A stretch of DNA of 64,000 bases from Dallia pectoralis (taxonomy: Eukaryota; Chordata; Actinopteri; Esociformes; Umbridae), in the NCBI GenBank assembly GCA_029465975.1, contig CM055756.1:7991805-8055804 (forward strand), read 5' to 3'. The position numbers were made by a program, and so were the translations under genes. The notes below the pieces were generated by a model. That model did no database searches and was not told the origin of the DNA. It worked only from the letters and a program-made list of their open reading frames with translations. Shown one piece after another: positions 48,601-59,282 of the stretch (the first letter of the stretch is position 1; every line of letters begins with the position of its first letter).

Positions 48601-49336
48601 CCCCATTAAGTGTGGGGTGAAAGTCCTAAGGATTTGTGCTGTGATTAAATGCAGTTGTTTACCCTGAAGTCGTATGCTGACATGCAGGCCAGAGAGACCT
48701 GTGGTCGTGGTGACATGCTGATGACACTGTATCCTGGCCAGGAATTAAGGAGGGGAGGGCCTTTATAAAGAGGAACCAGAAGGCTGGCAGAGGAGTGTGG
48801 AGAGAAATAAGGAAAACTCATAGTGTCTAGGCTGTAGTGTAACGCCCAACGATGCATATACACAGATCGACACAAACAAGATGACACGCACGGACACACA
48901 CACACACACACACAAAAGATGTATGCCCACAAGCTATGGAGATGAAGAAACAATGGAAAACCCACACACACTCTCTCACTCTCTCTCTAACACACACACA
49001 CACACACACAAACACGCACACACCTACAAACACATGTTTATTGGTTTTAAGAGCCAAATTCACAAAACACCGGGAATGTTTTGTTTCATTAGGTTATTAG
49101 GTTCTACGTTTTCCACAACTGCTTAGAATTGATGGCGATTCTGTTTTTATCTGAATAAAGCCGGTTATTGACCGTCGAGGAGAATTCTTGGTTTATTGAC
49201 ATTCTGCTGTGTTCGCACTGTGTAGTTGCAAGGACGCTGCTTGAATCATCAATGCTGAATTATTCAAATGTAATTCAACTCATACTTCCATGTATTCCCG
49301 TCAGGATCAATACTGATCAGTTCCCCTAAACGGCGG

Positions 49337-49372
49337 AAACGTGTAATTAGGTCCAAACGTGTAATTAGGTCC
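49337..49372. repeat. 18-bp tandem duplication
   Basis: AAACGTGTAATTAGGTCC occurs twice head to tail without a mismatch. Each copy holds TAATTAG, a homeodomain-type core. Confidence 0.9.
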
Positions 49373-49447
49373 ACCCTCCTCGGCTCTCGTTTAACCCCAA
49401 TTGCACTCATCTCCGGAGAACTCCGCACAGAGAATTGACCGATGGCC

Positions 49448-49463
49448 CACGTGCGGACACGTG
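49448..49463. promoter_or_regulatory. Paired CACGTG E-boxes
   Basis: Two perfect CACGTG palindromes start at 49,448 and 49,458, exactly 10 bp apart, in a CpG-richer patch. E-boxes bind bHLH factors. Whether these are used cannot be told from sequence. Confidence 0.35.
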
Positions 49464-50527
49464 CACGCCCGCACGGGCATGCGCTCAACCTCAGACATAA
49501 ACACACACACAGGCACTTCCTCCACTTCGTCCTTACAGAGCGTCATCATCCAGTCATCCAACCAGCAGGCCCGTGGCGTTTCGGGAAACAGAACCGTGGC
49601 CAAACAAAACAGCAGGCAGTTAGAGGCAGAGTCACCACACAGACCGCCCCTGTTCCTGGGTAAAACCGGCTCCGGCTGGTTCGCTTTAAGTAACCGGGCT
49701 GAGCTGTGACATTAGCGAGGGAGGTGCCCGTTGAGAAATAGCGGTCTCAGCAAGTGCCAAAGTGTTGGGAATTGAGGATTAAACCAGACTACACCTGAGT
49801 GATGTTCAATTCCACTGTTAGCTACTTCAACCCATATCCTGAACTTTTTACAACTCAAGGATCTTGCTACTAAACTGAAGCTGTCGGAAACCATGTTGTT
49901 TTCACAATAGACACACTTAGATGGATAGCCACATAATCTAATGTAAATCTCAATGTCTACAGGATTGACTTATCTCAAAGTCCAGGTTGGGTGTCGTTGG
50001 AATCGACCCTTTGACCAAAACCACTGGTTTATCCCAAAGTCTCACGTTGACTAACAAACAACACTGGACTAGAACCGACTAGATCTATGATACATAACAG
50101 GGAATGCAGCTTCTGAACTTCATCTCCTAATAAAGCTTTGCTGATTCTCCAGAACAAAACCGTTCATTTGTCAGTCCTGACTAGGCACTAGGGAACGCAA
50201 TGCTTGGGTCGGAACCAAATTATGGTTTTTACAGTTGCCTTTTTAATGCATATTACGGCTTGATAAGCTGCTTCCCCCCTGTCAAATGTATGCCATTACC
50301 AGCTTTGGTTAAATATCCCTGCCAACACAGCCTAAAAATAACACTTCAGATCACTTATTAAAGGACACACATCATGTTTAGCCGTCCCTTCTGAGCACAA
50401 GTGACCTAATAAAATACTGGTACATTTTCAACCGGTGCACCTCAGTCGGAAACAAAAAACACACTGCCAATTAAAAGCTGAAATTGTGAATTAATGTGCA
50501 TGCGCTGCTAAAAACACACAACACCCT

Positions 50528-50929
50528 AGTTTGCCAAAAGGCACCTGAAAGAATCTCAGCCCACGAGAAACAGGATTATCTGGTCTGATGGAACCAAAAG
50601 TGAACTAAGAGTCAGTTTCGAATAAACCCAGACACCAGTCATCACCTCGCCAATGAAATCCCTACAGTAATGCATTGTGGTGACATCATAACGTGGTCAG
50701 GTTGTTTTGTACTGGCAGCGTCTGGGAAACTAACAAAGACTGAGGGAAAGACGACCGGAGCAAAGTACAGACAGATCCTTCATGAGAACCTGCTGTGGAA
50801 TGTTCAGGACCTCAGACCCCGGGTAAAGGGATTACCTTCCAACGAGACAACAATTGATGAGATAAAACATCAATTTAATAGATTTTGTGGAAAATTTTTG
50901 GGGTTTGACTATTTTCCAAATGCACTGTA
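50528..50929 (+). mobile_element. Internally deleted Tc1/mariner element
   Basis: The left part matches the middle of a fish Tc1 transposase gene: TTTGCCAAAAGGCACCTGAA, CAGGATTATCTGGTCTGATG, GGGAAAGACGACCGGAGCAA and CTTCCAACGAGACAAC, the last being where the second catalytic Asp lies. Near 50,851 it jumps to the 3' terminal region, ending ACTATTTTCCAAATGCACTG TA, which resembles the usual terminal inverted repeat of this family. The catalytic Glu region and transposase C terminus are missing. The N-terminal part and 5' inverted repeat are not identified. It is dead. Confidence 0.8.
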
Positions 50930-53119
50930 CATGTTGTGAAGAATTCCAGTACTCAGTGCCGCCCCGTGCTCCACAGACAGTTGGGTAAATATATTCAGTG
51001 GATAGAACTTAACCAAGCACGAAACAAGCCCTGGAATGAGATCAGTCAGTATTCGTCGCATCCCGGTCACAATAATGATTTACTTCGGACTTTCCGGAGC
51101 AAGTCCCCGAGCCGGTGAATTCTCAATAATAGTGTAGGCTCCTGAAGATTCCTGCCTTCAACGATACCCTTTAAAGTCACAGAAATAACACGGGTTGTCA
51201 CCGAATATAATAATATGTGTAATCTATGTAAATCCTTCTTACTCTGACAACAGGAGCAGAGCAACAAGCAAAGCAAATTTGCAAACAGAACAATGTTTTT
51301 GGCATGAGCTACTGCTGTAAAATGTTGGGATTCCTTCCTAGAACTGCACACTAAGTTCTCTCTTTTATAAGTCATCGGAATCCTGGTAAAAACTATTTTA
51401 AGAACTATTAAAAAAAGACGGTTCAAGACTCATGTTATGACTCTGGCAAGACAAACACTCTAGGAGCTAGGGGTAAAGCCAACGCGTTCACCTCAGCTCG
51501 TAATCGTGACAGTTTGAGGTATAGCAAACTGAACGTGGTTTATGCGTTGATTTGCACTGTCGCAACTTTCGGAAATCGATCCGGATCGAGGCGTTGTCAG
51601 AAGCAAAGTCAGAAAGAACTATTGTAGATGAAACAAATAACTTAAAGTCCTTTGTTCTTCACTGTCTGGTGTCTATTGTTGTTCTACAAAGTTGTATTTT
51701 TGTGTGTGTAAAATGTAAAATGCATGTAGATCAATAATGGACAACTACAGTGAAAATATAGAGCTACAAATGATACAAACAAAATGGCATTCAAGACGTT
51801 CAGTCTAAATCTCAATGCTATTATAAATGCAACATTTCTCAGATGTTATTACGTTCGATATTTTTACTTCTCGCTCGTTCTTCAAATTGCTTGACTGATG
51901 CGAGCTGGGACATTGACCGCCTTCACACAGAAAAAAACCCCATAACATCAATGAATTCTCCGACATCTGTAAATGCCAAACCGTTTTGTGCGGAAACACC
52001 AGATGGATTGAAACAATGGGCCCGCCTTCAGGGGAACAATCTGTTTGCTTGTTAGCTTTAAGATGTTTTATTTATTTAGATGCTCAAATCTGGCCGTGGC
52101 ATGAACTAGATGCCTCTGGGACAAGAGACAGAAGCCGAGTGGAAATCTTCTGTGTATTCACTCCCAGTGAGTGGTGTCTTTAAATGCACAATGTGTGTGT
52201 ATACACACACACGCACGCACGGACACACACACACACACACACACACACGACATCCCCCCAGTTTCCAGGTATTAGTGTTTAAGGTGAGATATTTCACCCA
52301 TGCACACTTCATGTTTATTGCTTTGTATCACTGTGCATCCCACACGTTTGAACCTGCGTTGTAGGTCACACGTGACGAGGTAAATAGATGTGCTGGCATT
52401 TAAGCAGTTATTCATTTAATCTACTGATGTGCCATGGCTGCATTCCAAACTGCAGCCTATTCCCTCACACGGTGCACTTCTTTTGACAAGAGCCCAATGG
52501 AAGTACCAGGGAATAAGGCGCCATTTAAGATACAGATCTGAGTGCCGGGACGCCGGGCCAGCTCTTGCTGCAGTGTGCGATAATTACATGTTTTTTGCAG
52601 TCATAATGAAACGTTTGTTTCGTTTTGCCATGACAACTAGTCAGTGTGGAGGCATAGTTATAGATACCATTCACTTTGAGAAGGCGGTAATTAAGTTGCT
52701 GATGCAATGAGATCCTTTGAATAGTATTGACATCTTCGCATATAGAGATTAGGTGTACCGACTTGAAACATTTGAACTGTGAAAACTCACCCACAAATTC
52801 CTGTTGCCCATTACTTAGTCCTCAACCTAATCCTTAACACGAACCCTAAACCTAGGACACAATCTGTGGAGACGCCCTGAATCAGGTTGATCTTGAGCTA
52901 CAAGTATAGCCAGCAACACAATGTAATTTAGAAAGTGAAAAAACACAGAGAAATACATTTCACAGATCAGGCAATGACGGCTTCCTCCTACCCAATCAGA
53001 GCTCCCTTCCCATTATCCCGCCCCAGTGATTACCCACAATTAGCTAAAATTGACCAATCTAATACAAAACACTGGATTTTTTATTTGAGCTGTAAGCCGC
53101 AATCATCAGGTTCTCGGTC
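50930..53119. other. Intergenic with a CA microsatellite
   Basis: (CA)n with CG interruptions lies at about 52,199-52,249. No gene or transposon is recognised. Confidence 0.5.
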
Positions 53120-53392
53120 AAAGGAGAACGTGTGTGCTTGATATGCGATGGAAAGGTTGTGCTGGGACAAAGAGGCAGTGTGTACCAACATTTTACCACA
53201 ATGCACAAATCCAAATACCTACTGAGTTTTCTGGCAGGTTGTCTTTGGAGCCGATTAATGAACTACAGGCACAATTTCAAAAGCAGCCATTTTCTTTCAC
53301 CAAGCCAGTGGATAAATATCAAGTAACCAAGGCCTCCTTTAGAGTGGCTCAGTATTTAACAATAAATCAGTCGCTGACGGCGGCATTGTGAA
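53120..53392 (+). mobile_element. hAT transposase relic with BED zinc finger
   Basis: One frame reads ERVCLICDGKVVLGQRGSVY then QHFTTMHKSKY. This is a BED-type finger with Cys-x2-Cys followed by His-x4-His. After a frameshift near 53,215 the next frame reads LSLEPINELQAQFQ and then VTKASFRVAQYL. In hAT-derived proteins a conserved ATKASFRVA-like stretch follows the BED finger at about this distance. The sequence ends in a stop soon after, and the dimerisation and catalytic regions are absent. It could be an exon of a domesticated hAT gene, but the frameshift and lack of splice context favour a dead fragment. Confidence 0.7.
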
Positions 53393-53602
53393 AGCTGCAT
53401 TGACTATAAAAAGTGGCTTTGTAGTTTGGCTCAACTTACCTTGGGATTCTGGGTTCTCAGACATTAACTTGGTTAAGTCTGTGTATGGAACACGTCGAAC
53501 TGATGCACACCTGGACGAATCCATCAGAGTAAACGTATTAAAATACACACCAGATCACAATGTCCGGGAGGACAGAATGTAATGTCAAGCCTCTCACAAT
53601 AA
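53393..53602. other. Spacer, nothing recognised
   Basis: Possible continuation of the hAT relic, but I cannot align it by eye. Confidence 0.4.
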
Positions 53603-53750
53603 ATGGTAAATGCTGCGCTTTTATATAGCGCTTTTATCCAAAGCGCTTTACAGATCCTGCGTCACATTCACCCATTCATTCACTGACGACCGCGTCTACC
53701 ATGCAAGGCGACTGCAGGCTCGCCAGGAGCAGCTGGGGTTAGGTGTCTTT
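53603..53750 (+). mobile_element. Dispersed fish repeat fragment
   Basis: TGGTAAATGCTGCGCTTTTA, TATAGCGCTTTTATCCAAAG and CGCTTTACAGATCC, followed by CATTCACCCATTCATTCACT and GCTGGGGTTAGGTGTCTT, match a familiar teleost interspersed repeat. The AAGCGC/GCGCTT motifs can pair into a hairpin. Confidence 0.65.
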
Positions 53751-55220
53751 CAGTCACCTTATAGCTATTTATTAACCATGACCTTGCAATGTCAGACAAA
53801 AGTAGGAAGAGCAAAACATTTGATATGAGAAGAAAACAATGAGCCTTTAAAGACAAATACATGTATAAAATATCAGCGATTTAATGACAACTAAGTCACA
53901 GTATATTAAACATGAGTTTGGTATGTCTGCAACTACTCTACTACAGCTAGGACCAGAAGCAAAGCAGATGAGAAGGGCGGAGGAGGACAAGGGAAATCAG
54001 TATATCCAAGCAGGAGATAAGACAAGGATAACAGAGGAAGGTGCTCCTCTGTCTACCCAGGTTGGAGAGCAGAGGAGTAGACACGGACGAGAGCAGGGGA
54101 GGAACACTAGGTAGGAGAGCTGTGGGCATCTGGATAGGAGGAATATATGGAGGTAAGAGTGACGAGAAGAAGAGGACGATAGCAGGACGAGTGGTATAAA
54201 ATAACTTATAAAAGAGGAGAGCAGAGAGGAGGTGGAAATGTAAACAATGAGGATAGTGTCAAGCAATATACGTTTTACATTTTTGCATAAGTAGCTCACA
54301 TGCCAAAAAAGATTGTGGAGTCTCCTGCTCTAGATAATTATGTGTAATTGGAGTTTCAGACGTGTTTGTGCACTTAACTAACGACATAATTGTTGAGATA
54401 TACGATTGGAATAACCATGTTGTTTGAGCTAAAAAAAGAAGGAAGTCATGTTTTTTAACCTTGCTTGATTACAATAGTTGCACGTAGATATGTTCGTCCG
54501 TGTCCAATAAAGCAGTTGGACTTGTCTCAACAATTTCAGCTCCGACATTGCCGGATAGCCAGCTGCCTAATTTTCTTTGGCTTTTTCACAACTGCACCGT
54601 TACAGAAACCATACTCTCTTGCCAAATTTTGTTCCCGTAGTCGAAACATTGGTTTGTCAGAATAGGGCGGTACTATAGTTTTTAAATACTTTTTTAGTGT
54701 CAAATTAGGTCTGCTTCAGATCCCTAGCTATGAAATGGCTAAGAATTTTGGATATTGTGGTTTCTACCAATAAAATGGATACTTAGTTGTCTTTGTGTCA
54801 GAGAAGGAAATTCACCCAAATGTGGGAAACGTTTCCGGTTTTAACATTGTGCAAACTTCTGGTAAACACAAACCATAAACCTCACCACTTCCCTCGTCGG
54901 GTCATGGGGAATGTGACCACAAGATCAAATCATTCATGTTATACTATCCTTACAGGGATTTTGGGATCTCCCTTGTGTGTGGTGTAACAAGGACCGCCTC
55001 CACACACACACAGAGGGCAGGGGGGACCACCAGTCAAGCCAACACATCTCCCAAATAGTCTAGCTAAGCGTTGGCGCAATGGTCCGTCAAGTTTATCTGA
55101 TACACTGGAACGCCTTCCGGGGATGTAAGCGACGCATCTCGTTTCCTGAACACGTCCAAGAGTTTTACTGAACATCTCGCCTGAGAGCATCAGAGTGTCC
55201 ACTGTACTCAGGAACAGTTA
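53751..55220. other. Intergenic, nothing recognised
   Basis: Includes a purine-rich stretch near 53,945-54,240 that gives short basic frames but no motif. Confidence 0.5.
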
Positions 55221-55336
55221 GAGCAGTTGGTTGCTCAGTGGTAGAGTGCATGCTTTGTGAGTATGACGTCTTGGGTTGCAAATAAGAAATTGTTCTCAAT
55301 CGGCCTTCCTGGTTAAATAAAGGAAAAATAAAAAAA
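55221..55336 (+). mobile_element. tRNA-derived SINE
   Basis: The head GGTTGCTCAGTGGTAGAGTG matches a tRNA A-box (polymerase III internal promoter). The B-box is decayed (TCTTGGGTTGCAAATAAG). The tail GTTCTCAATCGGCCTTCCTG GTTAAATAAAGG and an A-rich end are those of a dispersed fish family, seen inverted at 47,036-47,099. It cannot be a working tRNA gene because the cloverleaf 3' half is replaced by the tail. Confidence 0.7.
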
Positions 55337-56309
55337 CTGTTGCAGCGCATTCTGATCCACAGTACTCAGGAACAAACTACGCCCTCTTGTGTTTTTTTGT
55401 GGAGTTGCAGCCATGCAGGGTGACAATGTATCATTCTGAAGCTCGGGGTTTTTCATGGTTCGCATGTAGACGCAGCCAATCTCTCTCTAATGACGCCAGC
55501 CAGAGGTTGGGCTCTGAAGGGTTTGATCATAATATATAACACACCCACCCGGTGAGAGGGCTACACTAGTTCGCCCAGAGAAGTAACAGCCAGTCAAATC
55601 GCGAATATTTGCACCTGCCAGGCGGTGTAACCCACTCTCTGCTGTACCTTGGACCTTTTTTTCTCCAAGATCCGGGATTTCATTCTGTCTGACCCGCGCA
55701 GTCAAAATCGCTTTTTTATTTGTTTTTGTTTTTCATGCATTGTGTGTGCACGTTGCAATCTCCAAATAACTACCTTGTGTGCATTTTTTATTTTCTGCAT
55801 TTGACTGGTCTTCGGTCTTCGACTGGCATATTAAGGATCTGACAGCATTGACACGTTTTAATGCTGAAATTCGCGTGCTCTGAAGGCGGAACGGTGCTTA
55901 AAACCCCCGATACTACAATTAGATCTTGTTTTTGTGGCATATCACACACAGATATATATACACATATATATATGTGTGTGTAACCAGGGGCTGGGTGCAG
56001 AATAGACATCCGCTCCCAGGCGCCTGCTGGCCGCAATGAATCGGCGGGTTCACCTGACTGAATATGGAGAATTCAGTATTTTCTAATAGCACTCTAAACA
56101 TGGAGTTTCTGACATAACACGGATTATGTTGGGAACAACCACAGAACAGATCACCAAATGATCTCTAGAGCGCATATTTGCTGCATCTTTTCCATTGCCT
56201 ATATATCATCTCATCGTCTTTTCAGTTTGCTGATATAAGGAAAACTTACTTAAAGTGATTCTGTATAAAAAACACACATAATAGCCTATTTATTTCTATA
56301 TTTATCGAG
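55337..56309. promoter_or_regulatory. fam20c 5' flank and probable promoter/5' UTR
   Basis: The kilobase before the fam20c start codon has no other gene. TATA-like words occur at 56,232-56,238 (ATATAAG) and 56,264-56,270 (TATAAAA), but the second is only 40 bp before the ATG and would leave almost no leader. The transcription start is therefore not fixed. An 18-bp perfect palindrome, ACACATATATATATGTGT, lies at 55,960-55,977 within a short AT/GT run. No upstream in-frame Met extends the protein. Confidence 0.45.
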
Positions 56310-56872
56310 ATGATATTGTTTCGTAGATTTCGCTTTTTGATCCTTCTGGTGTTTCTGGTGGCGTGCACCATGCACATTATGGTAGACCTGCTGCCGAAAC
56401 TGGAGAAGCGGAGCGCAGGACCGGACACGGGGAACCGGGGCTGCCAGTGCGCTCATATGCCGAGCGAGGAGGTCGGCAGCCGGGGGAAGCAGCGCGTTAA
56501 GACCGCCGCAGCGGCGGAACCAGGCTGGCCTGATGACAAACACACACTCAGGATCCTGCAGGATTTCAGCAACGAGCCCAACTCGAACCTCACGTCCCGT
56601 TCCCTGGAAAGGATCAGTGCGGTTGGGGAGAAACTGAGCGCGGACAGACGGGCTAAACAGTTATCCGGGGCCGCGGAGGAACAGAAGCCGCTAATCGGAG
56701 ACCTTAGCGGGGTTAGGAGCGTGTCTGTGCCCGGTGTCTCCCCCCGGCTCTCCGCTCTGTTTGAGCATCCGTTATACAGGACCGATCTGCCGACCGTCAC
56801 GGACGAGGACTCCTTGTTCAACGTCAATACTGACCTCAGGTTTTATCCAAAGGCAGCGGGACATCAAGAATG
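56310..56872 (+). CDS. fam20c: FAM20C secretory kinase, coding exon 1
   Basis: FAM20C is the Golgi casein kinase that phosphorylates Ser-x-Glu/pSer motifs of secreted proteins, including those of bone and enamel. This exon encodes residues 1-187 and two bases of codon 188. Residues 1-8 are basic (MILFRRFR), followed by a hydrophobic signal-anchor (about 9-28, FLILLVFLVACTMHIMVDLL) that retains the type II protein in the Golgi. A Cys pair (CQC, 45-47) and a low-complexity luminal stem follow. WPDDKHTLRILQDF (73-86), a conserved N-glycosylation site NLT (93-95), FEHPLYRTDLP (151-161) and DEDSLFNVNTD (165-175) match vertebrate FAM20C rather than FAM20A or FAM20B. In mammals this N-terminal region is a propeptide removed by site-1 protease. 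The start Met is the one that aligns with the family. The exon ends at AATG|GTAAGC, a consensus donor in phase 2. Teleosts can have two paralogues; which one this is cannot be told. Confidence 0.96.
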
Positions 56873-56880
56873 GTAAGCTG
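56350..56880. promoter_or_regulatory. CpG-rich island over fam20c exon 1
   Basis: The exon is far richer in G+C and CpG than its flanks (many CCGG, GCGC and CGG words between 56,395 and 56,800), while both sides are AT-rich. This fits a CpG-island promoter region that reaches into the first coding exon, although coding constraint also raises GC here. Confidence 0.55.
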
Positions 56881-58219
56881 GGAATCTGAGAATAAAGATC
56901 AATCACGGTGACAGATGAAAAGTGCATTCGTTCATTATTGTAGTCAAATAACAGCTGGTCACATATACATTACTGACATATCATCCTCCAGGTCCCCAAT
57001 TAGAACCAGAATCGCTTTTTTACTTACATATATTAACAGTTAACACTTATACATGACACTATATATATATATACCGAACACTATATATACCTAACACTAT
57101 ATACATAACACTTTATGAGATGTTGCTGTACTTGTTAGACAACGTACAGACAGAATACACAAACAAATATGTAAACTTGTCATACATGTTAATACGATGG
57201 GTGTTATATAGAAATTCTGTTGCACTTGTCCAGGTCATTTAACTGAAAATCTGTTATTCCACTTGCTCTTGTGTAGGCTGTACTCTATTTCACACATATA
57301 TCTTAAGTTGCATGGTTATATTCATAACCTCCTAGCATCGTTTTTAAGCTTCCTTTAAGGTTTAAGTGTTCTTTAGTATTCTCTACAATCTCTTCCATCT
57401 GTCTTCATTTCTTTTGTTATCTCTTGCTCCCTATTTCAGAATAGTCAATTATTTCTCCCACTCTCAAACAATGTCCACTAATTATGAGAACGCTTATTGT
57501 TTGCCAATAATAGAAAGACAAAAAACTGAAACCATTAAAGGTATGGCACGGACACTGTTTAAAAAGTATATTTTGTGGATCTCTACATGAACATGTTATG
57601 CTTTATTTCGACACATTACTAAGAATAGACAGAGTTGGAGTTCAATATGCCTATAATATTGCTATATACTAGGTTATAACATTGTGTAATGTATGTTGAT
57701 TCGTTCATAGCCAATGTATTACATAAATCAAGGTTTTGTTTGATGTTCAGTCACGTGTAAACAACACATTGATTGAATGTTAATGGCGAATGCCACTCTC
57801 ATAAATCTTTTGTGACGATGTGATTGCCTTTTACGTTGGTCACATTCATTATACGGCGTGAGATTGCCTGGAAATAAAGTGTTCAACTTTACTCTTTGAC
57901 GTCTATATAAGCATCATAAAGCTTCCTTGATATTGCATCTAGGAATCCACTCTACAATTCTGTGTCCCATTTGATTGGATTAATAACATTCCACGAAACT
58001 GCTTCGGAAAGATCGTCATCATAGTGATGTGTTTCTTGCTTTTTGTGTTCTCCATCCTAAATATACAGTTTTACCCCCATTAATTATATTTAAAAATACA
58101 CCTGGGCCAAGTGTGCAAACCTCCGAACCTAATCTCTGTTACCGAACCATCTCCGTTCACTGGGAGTTGTACAAACACTCTCCTCTAACTAATCCCTCTC
58201 TTCTGTTCACTGCCCACAG
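56873..58219 (+). other. fam20c intron 1
   Basis: 1,347-bp GT-AG intron, donor GTAAGC and acceptor TTCTGTTCACTGCCCACAG preceded by a pyrimidine-rich tract. It is AT-rich with a small (TA)n patch near 57,060-57,075 and repeats of CACTATATA(TA)C around 57,056-57,112. No other feature is seen. The 162-codon frame spanning the acceptor and exon 2 (58,029-58,517) is the exon plus intron read-through. Confidence 0.93.
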
Positions 58220-58401
58220 GCACAATGAAGCCAATGCGGAAGACGATGAGTACCCCCCCACAGGGGACGTGGCGGCCGACTCGTACCCCAACTGGCTTCG
58301 CTTCCACATTGCTATCAACCGCTATGAGCTCTACCCGAGACACAACTCTTTCCTGGACGCCCTTCTCAAGGACCTGGGCACCCAGAGGATTGCCAGTGTG
58401 G
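58220..58401 (+). CDS. fam20c: FAM20C secretory kinase, coding exon 2
   Basis: This 182-bp exon completes codon 188 (Trp, TG|G) and continues to residue 248 plus one base. It reads an acidic stretch (EANAEDDEYPPTGD), then DSYPNWLRFHIAINRYELY (208-226), the best conserved block of the FAM20C N-lobe edge, then RHNSFLDALLKDLGTQRIAS. It ends GTGTGG|GTAAGT in phase 1, the same phase as in other vertebrate FAM20C genes, where the next exon completes an Ala codon. The ATP-binding and catalytic residues (the DRHHYE and DNG regions known in the family) lie in exons beyond this window, so activity cannot be assessed. No stop or shift is seen. Confidence 0.96.
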
Positions 58402-58619
58402 GTAAGTCAGAGGGAAATATGACTTGCTTTCTTATACATTTTGCTATATTTCCTATTAAAACCCATTTTTCCCCCCCACTGTTTTCTTGGAAAATATTTG
58501 TTCTAAAATTTGACTGAACGTGGTGATGTGTGTTGAGTAAATACACACATATATTGAACGTATAATTAAGTTTAGGTGTTTCAACATGTGCACTAAATCC
58601 AGCACATAGCCATGAAATC

Positions 58620-59282
58620 TGTGGTCAAACTATCTGGTGGCCTGTTGGACAAATGTTGGTGTGGCGAATGCCAGGGGAATGATGCCTACTGAAATGCATA
58701 GTTAAAAGTTAGGTGGAAGAGGGATAGAGGTCTGGGGCTGTGTTTCAGGGTTTGGACTGAGGCCCTTAGTTCCAGTGAAGAGTCAACTTAATGCTACAGG
58801 ATAAAAAGACATTTGAGATAATTTGGGCTTCCAACTTTGTGGCAACCGTTTGGGGAAGGCCCTTTCTTGTTCCAGCATGACTGTGCCTAGGTAAAGAAAG
58901 CGGAGTCCAATAAGACATAGTTTGATGGGATTGGTGTGCAGGAATGTGATTGGCCTGCACAGAGCTCTGACTTCAACCCCATTGAACACCTTTGGGATGA
59001 ATTGGCGATTGCAAGCCAGACCTTCTCATTCGACATTTGTGCCTTACCTCACAAATTCTCTTTTGGCTGATTGGGGCACAAATTCCCACAGAGACACTCC
59101 ACAATCTTGTGGAAAGCCTTGAAGGAAAATGGCGGCTGTTGTAGCTGCAAGGGTGGGGGGGAAGCAACTCTATATAAATGCCCATGGTCGCCCACGGTAA
59201 CGGCAGTCACAAAGTCTCCCAATCTACAATTAGACACTTGCATGCCAATGTATTTGGAACAAATATACATTATTGAGGGCAA
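58620..59282 (+). mobile_element. Tc1/mariner relic in fam20c intron 2
   Basis: The C-terminal part of a Tc1-type transposase can be traced: GGGCTGTGTTTCAGGGTTTG, CCCTTAGTTCCAGTGAAGAG, then a readable SSDFNPIEHLWDEL (about 58,958-58,999) that holds the catalytic Glu region, then GTGGAAAGCCTTGAAGGAAA (the VESL region, near 59,110). The end AATGTATTTGGAACAAATAT A resembles a decayed terminal inverted repeat. Stops throughout show it is inactive. It differs from the Tc1 relics at 48.3 and 50.5 kb and so represents a third family. Confidence 0.85.

Larger units (their letters stand above)
48601..50527. other. Intergenic with CA microsatellites
   Basis: (CA)n runs lie near 48,893-48,915 and 48,990-49,024. 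The region 49,260-49,740 is locally richer in CpG and contains a short tandem duplication and two E-boxes listed separately. No exon is recognised. Confidence 0.5.

Noticed and set aside
55221..55290. Possible tRNA gene
   Set aside because: The A-box is good, but the B-box is decayed and the 3' half is a SINE tail, so no cloverleaf can form.
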